A stretch of 64,000 bases of DNA from Sporosarcina sp. NCCP-2222. Lineage in GTDB: Bacteria > Bacillota > Bacilli > Bacillales_A > Planococcaceae. Positions 8,685 to 17,681 of this stretch are shown piece by piece. The notes beneath the pieces were generated by a model. It did not search any database, was not told the DNA's origin, and was given only the letters and a program-made list of their open reading frames with translations. The stretch spans positions 151,999 to 215,998 of the forward strand of contig NZ_BQYK01000003.1 in NCBI RefSeq assembly GCF_023168145.1. The letters run 5' to 3'. The number at the start of each line of letters is the position of its first letter. The stretch's first letter is position 1. Made by a program: the position numbers and the translations under genes.

Positions 8685-10239
8685 CGTCACCTTCTTTCAC
8701 AACGGCATTTTCCCCGTCTGTCACGATTTTGTCTCTTGAATGGCCCGCCATAAGCAAACCTAGTTCCTGTTCAGACGTTTCGGCTGGTGTCACCGTATCT
8801 ATTATGTGTCCATCGTGGATAACTGCTATCCGGTCTGATACATTCATGACTTCGTCCAATTCAAACGAAATGAGGAAGACTGCTTTTCCATTGTCTCTTT
8901 GTTCGATTAACCGCTTATGGATGAATTCAATCGCCCCAACATCCAAGCCGCGCGTCGGCAATGCCGCAATGAGAAGATCCGGATTACGCTTCACTTCCCT
9001 GCCGATGATCAGCTTCTGCTGGTTCCCTCCTGACAAGGCTCTAGCCAGTTCGTGCTCACCCTGTGTACGGACGTCAAATTCTTCAATGATTTGGTTCGCA
9101 TGAGAGGAAATGACTTTATAGTTCATTATGCCATTTTTAGAATATGGTTTATGGTAGTACTCCTGCAAAGCGGCGTTGTATCCGACCGAAAAGTCAAGAA
9201 CCAAGCCGTGCTTATGACGGTCCTGCGGGATATGCCCTACACCTGTTTCGGTAATTTCACGAGGTTTTTTTCCAGTAATATCCTTGCCATTTAGGCTGAT
9301 CTTACCGCTCTTCACCTTGCGCAGGCCGGTAATGGCCTCAATCAGCTCCGACTGTCCGTTCCCGTCAATCCCCGCTAGGCCGACAATTTCACCAGCCCGT
9401 ATCGACAAGTTCAAGCCTTTTACCTTTTCAATCCCGCGGTTGTCAGCAACAACCAGCTCCTCGACATGCAGAACTTCTTCTTTCGGATGCGAAGGCCCTT
9501 TTTCGGTTTTAAATGTCACTTGCCGGCCAACCATTAACGTGGCGAGCTCTTCGGGATTCGTCTCCGCTGTAATGACGGTTCCGATTCCTTTCCCTTTTCG
9601 GATAACAGTGACTCGATCAGAAACATCCATGATTTCTTGAAGCTTATGCGTAATCAGTATTATTGATTTACCTTCAGCTATCAATTTCTTCATGATGGCG
9701 ATCAATTCTTCGATTTCCTGTGGTGTCAAGGAAGCGGTTGGCTCATCAAAAATGAGAATTTCTGCACCGCGATAAAGCGTTTTCAGAATTTCCACACGTT
9801 GTTGCATTCCTACTGAAATGTCCTCAATTTTCGCATACGGATCCACATTCAACCCGTATAACTTCGAAATTTCGGCAACTTTTTTTGCTGCATCTTTAAT
9901 ATTAACAGTTCCCATTTTGGTAGGCTCACTGCCTAGAATAATGTTTTCAGTAACCGTCAGATTTTCAACGAGCATAAAGTGCTGGTGGACCATCCCAATT
10001 CCAAGGTCATTTGCTATGTTAGGATTCGATATATTTACCTTCTTGCCCTTGACCCGGATCTCGCCTTCTTCTGGCTGATACAAGCCAAAGAGCACGTTCA
10101 TCAATGTTGACTTGCCCGCACCATTCTCTCCTAAGAGTGCATGAATTTCTCCTTGCCTCAATTGAAGAGTGATGTTGTCATTCGCGAAGAAATTACCGAA
10201 CTGCTTTGAAATATTCAGCATTTCAATGACGTATTCCAA
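8671..10239 (-). CDS. nupO: Nucleoside ABC transporter, duplicated ATP-binding subunit (NupO-like)
   Basis: 522-aa ATPase with two ABC domains. The first has Walker A GENGAGKST, signature SVGMQQR and Walker B ILIFDEPTAS. The second has a divergent Walker A (GIDGNGQSE, no lysine), signature LSGGNQQK and Walker-B region LLIAALPTRGLDVG, typical of the sugar/nucleoside CUT2-like class. The start is a TTG at 10239 (MEYVIEMLNISKQFG), matching known YufO proteins and preceded by GAGGAAG. The ATG further upstream would add 18 residues unlike the family. It powers purine-nucleoside uptake by analogy with B. subtilis NupNOPQ. Confidence 0.92.
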   Translation of the reverse strand: MEYVIEMLNISKQFGNFFANDNITLQLRQGEIHALLGENGAGKSTLMNVLFGLYQPEEGEIRVKGKKVNISNPNIANDLGIGMVHQHFMLVENLTVTENIILGSEPTKMGTVNIKDAAKKVAEISKLYGLNVDPYAKIEDISVGMQQRVEILKTLYRGAEILIFDEPTASLTPQEIEELIAIMKKLIAEGKSIILITHKLQEIMDVSDRVTVIRKGKGIGTVITAETNPEELATLMVGRQVTFKTEKGPSHPKEEVLHVEELVVADNRGIEKVKGLNLSIRAGEIVGLAGIDGNGQSELIEAITGLRKVKSGKISLNGKDITGKKPREITETGVGHIPQDRHKHGLVLDFSVGYNAALQEYYHKPYSKNGIMNYKVISSHANQIIEEFDVRTQGEHELARALSGGNQQKLIIGREVKRNPDLLIAALPTRGLDVGAIEFIHKRLIEQRDNGKAVFLISFELDEVMNVSDRIAVIHDGHIIDTVTPAETSEQELGLLMAGHSRDKIVTDGENAVVKEGDDDVK

Positions 10240-10352
10240 TCGTTTCACTTCCTCATGTGATTTATTTAAGATTGTTTCAGTTAATTGACACAATAAAAGA
10301 TTTTTAAGAAAAAATCTTTTACTCTATCAATTCAGTATTCCCAAATGATAAA

Positions 10353-10370
10353 GGCCGGACTTAACCGGCC
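10353..10370 (-). terminator. Hairpin between bmpA and nupO (weak terminator or processing barrier)
   Basis: GGCCGG-ACTTAA-CCGGCC, 20 nt after the bmpA stop, followed on the minus strand by TTTATCATTT. The stem is strong and the U-tract poor. A second, A/T-only hairpin (AAAAGATTTTT and complement, 10295-10320) lies between it and nupO. Such intercistronic hairpins commonly let the solute-binding protein be made in excess over the ABC subunits; that role is inferred here. Confidence 0.5.
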
Positions 10371-10389
10371 AATACCATTCGTACATCAA

Positions 10390-11460
10390 TTACTTTGTGA
10401 ATTCAGGTACTTCGATTTCACCATCAGCAATTTTCTTTGCATAATCGTCAACTTGCTTTAAGACATCTTCAGGAATTGCGCCACGGGAGTCAGCTAGGGT
10501 TACACCATCATCATGCAAACCGTAAACTTTTGTTTCTCCACCTGGGAATTTCCCTTCTTTAGCCAAGTTGGAAATGTCTTGAACTGCTACGTCAACACGT
10601 TTCAACATAGATGTCAATGTAACGTTGTCGTCACCGACTTTACCTTCTTCGTACTGGTCGGAGTCAACACCGATTACCCAAACATAAGCATCTTTGTCTG
10701 CTTTTTTACGTTCTTTTGCTTCCGTGAATACACCATTACCAGAACCGCCTGCAGCGTGGAAAATAATATCTACGCCTGAAGAATACATACGGCCTGCAGC
10801 TGCTTTACCAAGTTCCGCTTTGTCAAATGCACCTGTGTATTGAACATCAACCTTGATGTCAGGTTTTACAGCAGCGACACCAGCTTCAAAGCCAGCTTGG
10901 AAACGTTCGATAACTGGAATTTCCATTCCGCCGACAAATCCGATCTTGTCAGACTTTGTCATCAATGCAGCAGCAACACCAGCCAAGAAAGCTCCTTCTT
11001 GCTCTTTGAACAGGATGCTTGCTACGTTCGGTTGATCGACTACACCGTCAATAATGGCATAGTTTGTTTCAGTTTGTTGGGATGCAATGGTATCAATCGC
11101 ATCTTCCATTAAAAAGCCTACGCCGAATACTAGATTAAAATCACGGCGAGTAAGCGCGTTCAAATTGGACGTATAGTCAGATTCATCTTTCGATTGAAGA
11201 TAATCGAAACCACCGTCACCTTTAGTCATCTCGTTGTCCTTGCCGAACTGTTGGATTCCTTCCCAAGCAGATTGGTTGAACGATTTGTCATCAACGCCGC
11301 CTACGTCAGTAACCATGGCTACGGAGAATTCGGATTGATTTCCACCGCTTGAAGATGTGTTGTTGTCTTTCTCTTTGTCTTTGTCCGTTCCGCAAGCCCC
11401 TAAAATTGTACCGGCAGCAAGAACCAATGATAACGCAAGACCGTATTTACGTTTGCTCAC
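10390..11460 (-). CDS. nupN: BMP-family nucleoside-binding lipoprotein (NupN/BmpA-like)
   Basis: 356-aa substrate-binding lipoprotein. It has a signal peptide with a lipobox L20-G21-A22-C23, a polar low-complexity linker, then the PnrA/BMP fold with landmarks [33 protein letters not shown] and [20 protein letters not shown] proteins bind purine nucleosides. The GTG start at 11460 has GGGAGG 8 nt upstream; the region further upstream in frame is not coding-like. It lies 91 bp downstream of the GntR gene and precedes the ABC subunits, fitting a regulator-plus-importer operon. Confidence 0.92.
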   Translation of the reverse strand: MSKRKYGLALSLVLAAGTILGACGTDKDKEKDNNTSSSGGNQSEFSVAMVTDVGGVDDKSFNQSAWEGIQQFGKDNEMTKGDGGFDYLQSKDESDYTSNLNALTRRDFNLVFGVGFLMEDAIDTIASQQTETNYAIIDGVVDQPNVASILFKEQEGAFLAGVAAALMTKSDKIGFVGGMEIPVIERFQAGFEAGVAAVKPDIKVDVQYTGAFDKAELGKAAAGRMYSSGVDIIFHAAGGSGNGVFTEAKERKKADKDAYVWVIGVDSDQYEEGKVGDDNVTLTSMLKRVDVAVQDISNLAKEGKFPGGETKVYGLHDDGVTLADSRGAIPEDVLKQVDDYAKKIADGEIEVPEFTK

Positions 11461-11551
11461 TGTGTGGACCTCCCTGTTTTTTATAATTTGGTATTTATGC
11501 GACGTGCTAAACGTCTTGCAAAGTGTATCCGGCATTAATCCGGACCCCACC

Positions 11552-12280
11552 TTATACCCGTTTCCTTACAACATGAAAGCTGAATTTATCCGCTCTGAAA
11601 TAGTTTTTCGAGAACAGGACCATTTCACCTTCTTCGCTGTAATGATGTTGCAGCAGAACTAGCAATGGTACATCGACACCACAGCGTAAGATGCTTGAAG
11701 CCTCGTCATCATAGCCGACTGGTTCAATATTCGCTATTGCTTGGACAATTCGGATGTCACCTGATTGCTCAATTGCATTAAAAATGGATTCATTGGCAAG
11801 TACATCTTGTCCATTCGGAAGATGTTTAGCCAAGACATGATCGATGCAATATACGACTGGATCTCCATCAGCGGTGCGTACCCGTTTGATTGTGACGAGA
11901 TTGTCTCCTGCGCCACAGTCAAACTTGTTCATCATTTCGTCATTTGGCAACACATTATCCACTTCTTTGAATATTGTCCCAGGCTCCATGCCAGCATCCG
12001 ATATCATAGAAGATACGCTAGATAACTGTTCGATGCCTGATGTGAATAACGGCTTGGAGTTGACGAATGTACCAACCCCGTGCTTCCTGACAATGATTTT
12101 CTCTTCTTCCAGGACACGCAGCGCTTCTCGAAGCGTAGCTCTGCTAACGCCAAGGGACCGGGAGAGTTCAAATTCAGAAGGGAATTTTTCATTCTCTTTG
12201 AAGATTCCATCCTCGATATCCTGTTTTAGCCGCTCAATCACTTGAACATATAAATGTCTTGGATCCGCTTTTATCATCAC
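11552..12280 (-). CDS. ymfC: GntR/HutC-family transcriptional regulator (YmfC-like)
   Basis: 242-aa repressor-type protein. An N-terminal winged helix-turn-helix (about residues 8-75: [18 protein letters not shown] ... [23 protein letters not shown]) is followed by a UTRA ligand-binding domain. It sits where ymfC lies in B. subtilis, directly downstream of the SpoIIIE gene. Here it heads a nucleoside importer operon, so it plausibly controls that operon in response to a nucleoside or derivative (inference). A promoter and a 15-bp palindrome lie in its leader. The start is the ATG at 12280 after GGAGGGAGG. Confidence 0.88.
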   Translation of the reverse strand: MMIKADPRHLYVQVIERLKQDIEDGIFKENEKFPSEFELSRSLGVSRATLREALRVLEEEKIIVRKHGVGTFVNSKPLFTSGIEQLSSVSSMISDAGMEPGTIFKEVDNVLPNDEMMNKFDCGAGDNLVTIKRVRTADGDPVVYCIDHVLAKHLPNGQDVLANESIFNAIEQSGDIRIVQAIANIEPVGYDDEASSILRCGVDVPLLVLLQHHYSEEGEMVLFSKNYFRADKFSFHVVRKRV

Positions 12281-12299
12281 TGCATTTCCTCCCTCCAGA

Positions 12300-12314
12300 A
12301 GAGGTTAGACCTCT
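12300..12314 (-). promoter_or_regulatory. Palindromic operator candidate in the ymfC leader
   Basis: AGAGGT-TAG-ACCTCT is a perfect 6-bp inverted repeat around 3 nt, lying between the promoter and the start of the GntR gene. Its size and GGT...ACC core resemble operators of HutC-subfamily GntR proteins. Nearby on the minus strand is a GTCAC-GAT-GTCAC direct repeat. Autorepression of ymfC and the importer genes is inferred. Confidence 0.5.
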
Positions 12315-12343
12315 GATGTGTGACATCGTGACTAATCATCCAT

Positions 12344-12372
12344 ACTATATCATTTTCACCATACAAAATAAA
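12344..12372 (-). promoter_or_regulatory. Candidate sigma-A promoter for ymfC-nupNOPQ
   Basis: Minus strand TTTATT (12367-12372), 17 bp, TATAGT (12344-12349), about 64 bp upstream of the ymfC start and upstream of the palindrome. Confidence 0.5.
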
Positions 12373-12423
12373 CACCCGATTTTGAAAGCAGAAGAAAAAG
12401 AAAAGACTGATAACTATTTCCAT

Positions 12424-14769
12424 TTATGAATGAATATCGGCTTCGCTTCTATCTATTAGGACTTGACGGGGTTTACTGCCTTCGGAAGGCCCAACAACAC
12501 CGCGCATTTCCATCTGATCAACGATTCTTGCGGCTCTTGAATATCCGATCCGGAATCTTCGCTGAAGCATGGAAACAGAAGCTGTCTGCATTTCCAAAAT
12601 CAAGTTCACGGCTTCGTCATAAAGTTCATCTGTTTCTTCGTGCGGGGAGATTTCCTCAATTTCCGTCGGGATCATATCCTCCTGATACTGTGCCTTCTGC
12701 TGTTCGATGACAAAATCAACGACCGCCTCGACTTCTTGATCGGAAACGAAAGCTCCTTGGATCCTTACAGGCTTCGAGGCACCCGCAGGAAGGAATAGCA
12801 TATCTCCGCGTCCAAGAAGCTTTTCTGCGCCGACTCCATCCAAGATGGTCCTTGAATCGACGGCAGAGGAAACGGCAAAAGCAATTCTGGATGGGATATT
12901 TGCTTTAATAATACCTGTAATAACATCCACACTTGGCCGCTGGGTGGCAATGATCAGATGGATGCCTGCAGCTCTGGCCATTTGGGCGAGCCTAGTAATG
13001 GAATCTTCCACATCATTAGAAGCGACCATCATCAAATCTGCCAACTCATCGACAATGACAACGATATACGGCATCTTCGGATGTTTCTCCTCGTTTTCTT
13101 CATTCCATTGCTCAATATGTTCATTGTAACCTTCAATATTACGAGTGCCCGTGTGGGAAAAGAGTTCGTAACGGCGCTCCATCTCAGATACGACTTTTTT
13201 CAGTGCCTGTGATGCCTTTCTTGGATCGGTTACTACAGGAGCCAATAGATGAGGTATCCCATTATAGACATTTAATTCTACCATTTTCGGATCGATCATC
13301 ATCATTTTTACTTCATGCGGTTTAGCCCGCAATAAAATACTGATGATGATCCCATTTATGCAGACACTCTTCCCGCTGCCCGTTGAACCGGCAACGAGAA
13401 CATGCGGCATTTTATTCAGCTCTGCCAGCATCGCTTGACCAGTAACATCTCTTCCAAGGGCAATCATCAGCTTGGAACCAGGCCGGTTATTTTCTTTTGC
13501 CTCAATTACTTCACGTAGACTGACGACAGCCACTGCATTATTCGGAACTTCAATGCCAACAGCTGATTTACCTGGGATTGGCGCTTCAATCCGAATATCC
13601 CTAGCTGCAAGCGCAAGTGCAATATCATCCGACAGGCTAACGATCCGGCTGACTTTTACACCTGTATCCGGAAGCACTTCGTATTTTGTAACGGCTGGAC
13701 CAAGATGGACTTCTGTCACTCTGGCCTTGACACCAAAACTTAAAAACGTACGCTCTAGTTTTTGGGCATTGGCTTGAATGGAATTCAATTCCCCTGATTG
13801 GTCGTTCTCCGGAGTTTCCTTTAGGAGCCCAGAGGACGGCAATATATAAGAAGTATTCTCCTCTTCTCCGGCAACTCCGTCATAAGGGTTTGCAGGCTCG
13901 TCTTGCCGTTCCTCTGCAGCAGGTTTTTCATGATGTTGTGAAACCGGACGACTTTCTTCTTCAGGCGTTTCCGTCCGCCGTTCGTTGAATGCAGAGATAA
14001 TCGGCTGCGAAACAACCTCTTCTGCTTCAAACGTGGCCAGTGTTTCCTCAGGTTGTTTTTCAATATTCTCGCTGATCTGTTTTCTGGACCTTGACATTCG
14101 TGTATCCGCATTCTTCTTACCGGTAGGGACAGGCTTCGGTTTCTTAGCGAAGCGCTCACGCATGGAGGCCCATGCTTTCGGGTATGCCTCAACTAAAATC
14201 GGAACGAGCGCTTTGCCTGTAAGCAGCACGATACCGATCAACAATAAGAGGATACCTGCGACCGTAGCACCGGCCGAATCGAACAATGAGTGGAACATAG
14301 CGAAAAGGATGGCACCCGCCATGCCGCCGCCTAATGCCCCGGTTCTCGACTGAATCCCTTCATTCGTGATTAATACTTTCCAAGTTTCTTTTAAGGCTGA
14401 GTTTGATAGCAGTGTATGACTATTGTGCAGTTCCTTAAATAAGTGAATATGACTGAACAGCAGCAGACTGGCCAGAACGAATAGGCTGCCTGCAACAATC
14501 CGGTTTTTCCAGCCGCCTGCCTTCCGTTTGATCATGAATAGCAACGCCTGCACAATTAATAAGAAAGGAACAGCACTATGCCAATTTCCGAAGAGGAATC
14601 TTGCAAATGATGCCAGCCCTCTGCCCACAATGCCGAATTCGAAAATGATAATGATGGCGAGTCCAATCATCGTCAAGCCCGACACTTCATAAATCAGTGG
14701 GTGCAGTCCGTCCTCTTTTTTCTTTTTAGAAGACGCGCCTTTCTTTTTCTTCTTCGTTTTCTTGGACAT
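12424..14769 (-). CDS. spoIIIE: FtsK/SpoIIIE DNA translocase
   Basis: 781-aa septal DNA pump. A lysine-rich N-terminus is followed by about four membrane helices (roughly residues 25-185) and a charged, variable linker. The RecA-like motor domain follows, with Walker [10 protein letters not shown] and Walker B region [16 protein letters not shown]-terminal winged-helix gamma domain reads out DNA polarity (near [20 protein letters not shown]). It moves chromosomes through the division or sporulation septum; the length and gene position match SpoIIIE. A terminator-like hairpin (14785-14828) sits just before its ribosome-binding site, with no room for a promoter in between. Confidence 0.95.
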   Translation of the reverse strand: MSKKTKKKKKGASSKKKKEDGLHPLIYEVSGLTMIGLAIIIIFEFGIVGRGLASFARFLFGNWHSAVPFLLIVQALLFMIKRKAGGWKNRIVAGSLFVLASLLLFSHIHLFKELHNSHTLLSNSALKETWKVLITNEGIQSRTGALGGGMAGAILFAMFHSLFDSAGATVAGILLLLIGIVLLTGKALVPILVEAYPKAWASMRERFAKKPKPVPTGKKNADTRMSRSRKQISENIEKQPEETLATFEAEEVVSQPIISAFNERRTETPEEESRPVSQHHEKPAAEERQDEPANPYDGVAGEEENTSYILPSSGLLKETPENDQSGELNSIQANAQKLERTFLSFGVKARVTEVHLGPAVTKYEVLPDTGVKVSRIVSLSDDIALALAARDIRIEAPIPGKSAVGIEVPNNAVAVVSLREVIEAKENNRPGSKLMIALGRDVTGQAMLAELNKMPHVLVAGSTGSGKSVCINGIIISILLRAKPHEVKMMMIDPKMVELNVYNGIPHLLAPVVTDPRKASQALKKVVSEMERRYELFSHTGTRNIEGYNEHIEQWNEENEEKHPKMPYIVVIVDELADLMMVASNDVEDSITRLAQMARAAGIHLIIATQRPSVDVITGIIKANIPSRIAFAVSSAVDSRTILDGVGAEKLLGRGDMLFLPAGASKPVRIQGAFVSDQEVEAVVDFVIEQQKAQYQEDMIPTEIEEISPHEETDELYDEAVNLILEMQTASVSMLQRRFRIGYSRAARIVDQMEMRGVVGPSEGSKPRQVLIDRSEADIHS

Positions 14770-14784
14770 GTTCCTCCTCCTTTC

Positions 14785-14828
14785 AAAAAAGGATTTCCCG
14801 CCGCTCGGGTCGGCACGGAAATCCTTTT
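14785..14828 (-). terminator. Intrinsic terminator between rnjB and the spoIIIE ribosome-binding site
   Basis: 12-bp stem (GGAAATCCTTTT / AAAAGGATTTCC) with a further 4-bp inner stem in the 18-nt loop. On the minus strand it runs into TTTTTTG and then directly into GGAGGAGG and the spoIIIE ATG. Confidence 0.8.
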
Positions 14829-14880
14829 CAGCATATCATCAGTCGCTATGACAGTTCTGTTCGGTTTTCGCCGGCAAAAA

Positions 14881-16548
14881 TTAATATTCCATAATAATTG
14901 GGATAATCATCGGGCGTCTCTTCGTTTGTTGGAACAAATAAGAACTTAGCGTGTCACGTATCTCTTGTTTTATGTTTGTCCATTCAAACGTATCTTTATT
15001 CACATATTTCTCGACAATGCCTCTGACGAGCTTCTTGGACTCTTCCAGTAATTCCTCTGATTCTCGGACATAGACGAAACCTCTCGAGACGATTTCAGGT
15101 CCTGCCGCAATCCTTTTCTGCTTCCGGCTCAGTGTAATGACAACAGTGAAAATGCCATCTTGGGACAGCAACTTGCGGTCGCGCAATACGATATTGCCTA
15201 CATCTCCCACACCGATTCCGTCAATGAGGACGTTGCCTGCTTGAACACGGCCGCTCATGCGCATCTTATTATTTTTATATTCTACAATATCCCCTTTATC
15301 CGCTATGAATATTTGGGATTTTGCAAGACCGACTTGCTGCGCCAGCTTGGAATGGGCGATCAGCATCTTATACTCGCCTTGAATTGGAATGAAATATTTC
15401 GGACGCATTAAGTTAATCATCATCTTTAAGTCTTCTTGGCTTCCATGTCCAGAAACATGGACTTTCTTTATTGATGTAAGAACATTAGCTCCCGCTTTCG
15501 AAATTTCATTCATCATTTGGAACATTGAAATTTCCATGCCGGGTGAAGGCGTGAATGTGATAAGTACTGTATCAGAACTCTTCATTTTAATTTCACGGTG
15601 ATGGTTGCGCACGATTTTTTCAAGCGCATCGAGTGGCTCTCCTTTATTGCCGGTCACGATAATGACGATATCCTTGTCCTCATACTTGCCGATTTCCTTT
15701 ATCGGAATGACCATCTCTTCATCCACCTGCAAGTAACCTAAGCGCATACCTACTTCGAAATAGCTTTCCAAACTCTTGCCTACGACGGCAACTTTTTTTC
15801 CGGTCTCCGCTGCTTTGTCGAAGACTTGCTGAATCCGTATGAAGTTTGATGCATAAAGTGCTACAAGCAATCTTCCATCTGCGGCGTGGAAAGTGCTAGA
15901 GAGCTGTTCTTCAATGACCGATTCGGAAGTCGTGTAGCCAGGACGCTCCGCTTCATTGGAATCAGACATCAAAATGAAAACGCCGTCCTCGCCAAGGTTC
16001 GCCATCCGTGAAAGGTCTGGACGATATTTACCTTTGGCAGACTGGTCGAATTTGAACTCCCCTGTATGCACGATTGCGCCTTCACTTGTATGGAAGACGA
16101 TTCCTAACGAATCTGGAATGCTGTGAGTTGTATGGAAAAACGTCACATGCGTGCGTTTAAAATTCATCCGGCTTTTATTTGTCACTTCAAAGAATTTGAC
16201 TGGCGCAGGAGCCGGCATTTCTTTTAAATGTTCTTTGGCAAGCGCTAACGTAAGCTTCGAGCCGTAAACTGGCGCTTGTACTTTTTGAAGGAGATAGGCA
16301 ATAGAACCGATCGCATCTTCATGCCCGTGTGTCAGGAAAATACCTTTGACCCGTTCTTTGTTTTCCTCAATGTAGGACATATCTGGAATGACGATATCAA
16401 TGCCGAGCATCTCACCTTCCGGAAACATCAGTCCTGCATCAACGATGAATAATTCTTCATCTATTTCTACAACATACATCGCTTTCCCTATCTCACCGAC
16501 TCCACCGAGCGGGATGATTCTAATCAATTCATTTTTTGTCTTTGTCAC
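14881..16548 (-). CDS. rnjB: Ribonuclease J2
   Basis: 555-aa metallo-beta-lactamase/beta-CASP nuclease. Its position just upstream of spoIIIE matches rnjB (ymfA) of B. subtilis. Motifs include the LGGVGEIGKAMYV start, HSIPDSLG and the C-terminal VSGHGSQED. The zinc motif reads H74-G-H76-E-D78-A79, so the final histidine of HxHxDH is alanine, and HTGEF has E164 where aspartate is usual. Both changes fit the weakly active J2 paralogue that works in complex with RNase J1 in RNA turnover. The GTG start at 16548 has AGGAGG upstream; an earlier in-frame ATG would add 16 unrelated residues. Confidence 0.9.
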   Translation of the reverse strand: MTKTKNELIRIIPLGGVGEIGKAMYVVEIDEELFIVDAGLMFPEGEMLGIDIVIPDMSYIEENKERVKGIFLTHGHEDAIGSIAYLLQKVQAPVYGSKLTLALAKEHLKEMPAPAPVKFFEVTNKSRMNFKRTHVTFFHTTHSIPDSLGIVFHTSEGAIVHTGEFKFDQSAKGKYRPDLSRMANLGEDGVFILMSDSNEAERPGYTTSESVIEEQLSSTFHAADGRLLVALYASNFIRIQQVFDKAAETGKKVAVVGKSLESYFEVGMRLGYLQVDEEMVIPIKEIGKYEDKDIVIIVTGNKGEPLDALEKIVRNHHREIKMKSSDTVLITFTPSPGMEISMFQMMNEISKAGANVLTSIKKVHVSGHGSQEDLKMMINLMRPKYFIPIQGEYKMLIAHSKLAQQVGLAKSQIFIADKGDIVEYKNNKMRMSGRVQAGNVLIDGIGVGDVGNIVLRDRKLLSQDGIFTVVITLSRKQKRIAAGPEIVSRGFVYVRESEELLEESKKLVRGIVEKYVNKDTFEWTNIKQEIRDTLSSYLFQQTKRRPMIIPIIMEY

Positions 16549-16594
16549 AATGTTTCCTCCTATTGTAAATTCCCGTCCATTACGACTATGTATC

Positions 16595-16624
16595 ATTATA
16601 CGTGACGAAACCCCTTAAGCACAA
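16595..16624 (-). promoter_or_regulatory. Candidate sigma-A promoter for rnjB
   Basis: Perfect TATAAT on the minus strand (16595-16600) with TTGTGC 18 bp upstream (16619-16624), directly after the dapA terminator and about 50 bp before the rnjB start. Confidence 0.5.
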
Positions 16625-16653
16625 ACAAAAAAAGCCGGTTGCAAAGACCGGCT
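16624..16653 (-). terminator. Intrinsic terminator after dapA
   Basis: AGCCGGT / ACCGGCT stem with a 7-nt loop, followed on the minus strand by TTTTTTTGTTTG. It ends the ymxH-spoVF-asd-dapA unit, 59 bp beyond the dapA stop. Confidence 0.88.
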
Positions 16654-16711
16654 CTGATTCGGCTCTTATGATATTTCACCATATAGCTTATTAAACAGCT
16701 AAGCCACTTTA

Positions 16712-17602
16712 CTAAACGAATAGTTTCTGACTTTGCTTAAATTCATCCCAGATAATGTCGAATTGTCTGGCATCTTCACCGAACTCCCTAAGCGGCAGCC
16801 GGACGCCTCCAGTTTCAATGCCTATTTTTTGCAAGGCATACTTCACAGGCACCGGATTTGGTGCAGAAAACAAGGCTGAGAAAAGTGGAACGAGCGCACG
16901 ATGCATCGCTCCCGCCTGGTCCTGTTTTCCTTGCTTAAACGAGTTGATCATTAATTGCATCTCCGGCCCAACTACATGGGACGCGACGGATATAATCCCT
17001 TTCCCGCCAATTGCGAGCACCGGCAGCGTCAGTGCATCATCCCCGCTATAAACGGAGAAGCCAGCGTCCGTCCCGGAAATGATTTCGGCCATTTGATCAA
17101 GACTTCCACTTGCCTCTTTGACAGCACGGATATTTTTTATTTTTGATAACTCAATGACCGTTGTGGCATGCATATTGACAGCAGACCGTCCCGGAATGTT
17201 GTACAGCATGATCGGAAGAGATGTTTCGGTTGCAATGTAGGAAAAGTGTGCGAACATTCCTTTTTGATCCGGTTTATTATAGTAAGGGGCGACGAGCATG
17301 ATGCCATCTGCCCCCAATTGTTCCGCCTGTTTCGTCAAATACACGGTTTCAGCGGTATTGAACGTTCCCGTTCCCGCAATGACAGGAATCCTCTTTTTTA
17401 CAATATCAATCGAAAATTTCAGTAGATTTGCCTTTTCCGCATGTGTTAATGTAGGCGATTCACCCGTTGTCCCACAAACGACCAGGGAATCTGTGCCGTT
17501 TTGGATTAAGTGCTCGATCAATTTTTCAGTTCTTTCGTAATCGATGTCCCCTGCTTGTGAAAAAGGAGTGACCATCGCTGTTCCAATTTGTCCAAGTTCC
17601 AT
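16712..17602 (-). CDS. dapA: 4-hydroxy-tetrahydrodipicolinate synthase
   Basis: 296-aa class I aldolase that condenses pyruvate with aspartate semialdehyde on the route to lysine, diaminopimelate and spore dipicolinate. Visible residues include GTTGES (T45-T46), Y134 and the Schiff-base lysine K162 in VKEASGS. The ATG at 17602 (MELGQIGTAM) is preceded by AAAGGGATGG. Upstream in-frame starts (17641) lack a ribosome-binding site. It directly follows asd here; B. subtilis has the aspartokinase gene dapG between them. The product feeds SpoVFAB encoded in the same cluster. Confidence 0.95.
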   Translation of the reverse strand: MELGQIGTAMVTPFSQAGDIDYERTEKLIEHLIQNGTDSLVVCGTTGESPTLTHAEKANLLKFSIDIVKKRIPVIAGTGTFNTAETVYLTKQAEQLGADGIMLVAPYYNKPDQKGMFAHFSYIATETSLPIMLYNIPGRSAVNMHATTVIELSKIKNIRAVKEASGSLDQMAEIISGTDAGFSVYSGDDALTLPVLAIGGKGIISVASHVVGPEMQLMINSFKQGKQDQAGAMHRALVPLFSALFSAPNPVPVKYALQKIGIETGGVRLPLREFGEDARQFDIIWDEFKQSQKLFV

Positions 17603-17681
17603 TCTGACCATCCCTTTATTCGTAATACCCTGGTTATCCATCTTGTTACGAATAGGCTGCAGATAATGGAAAACTGATTGC

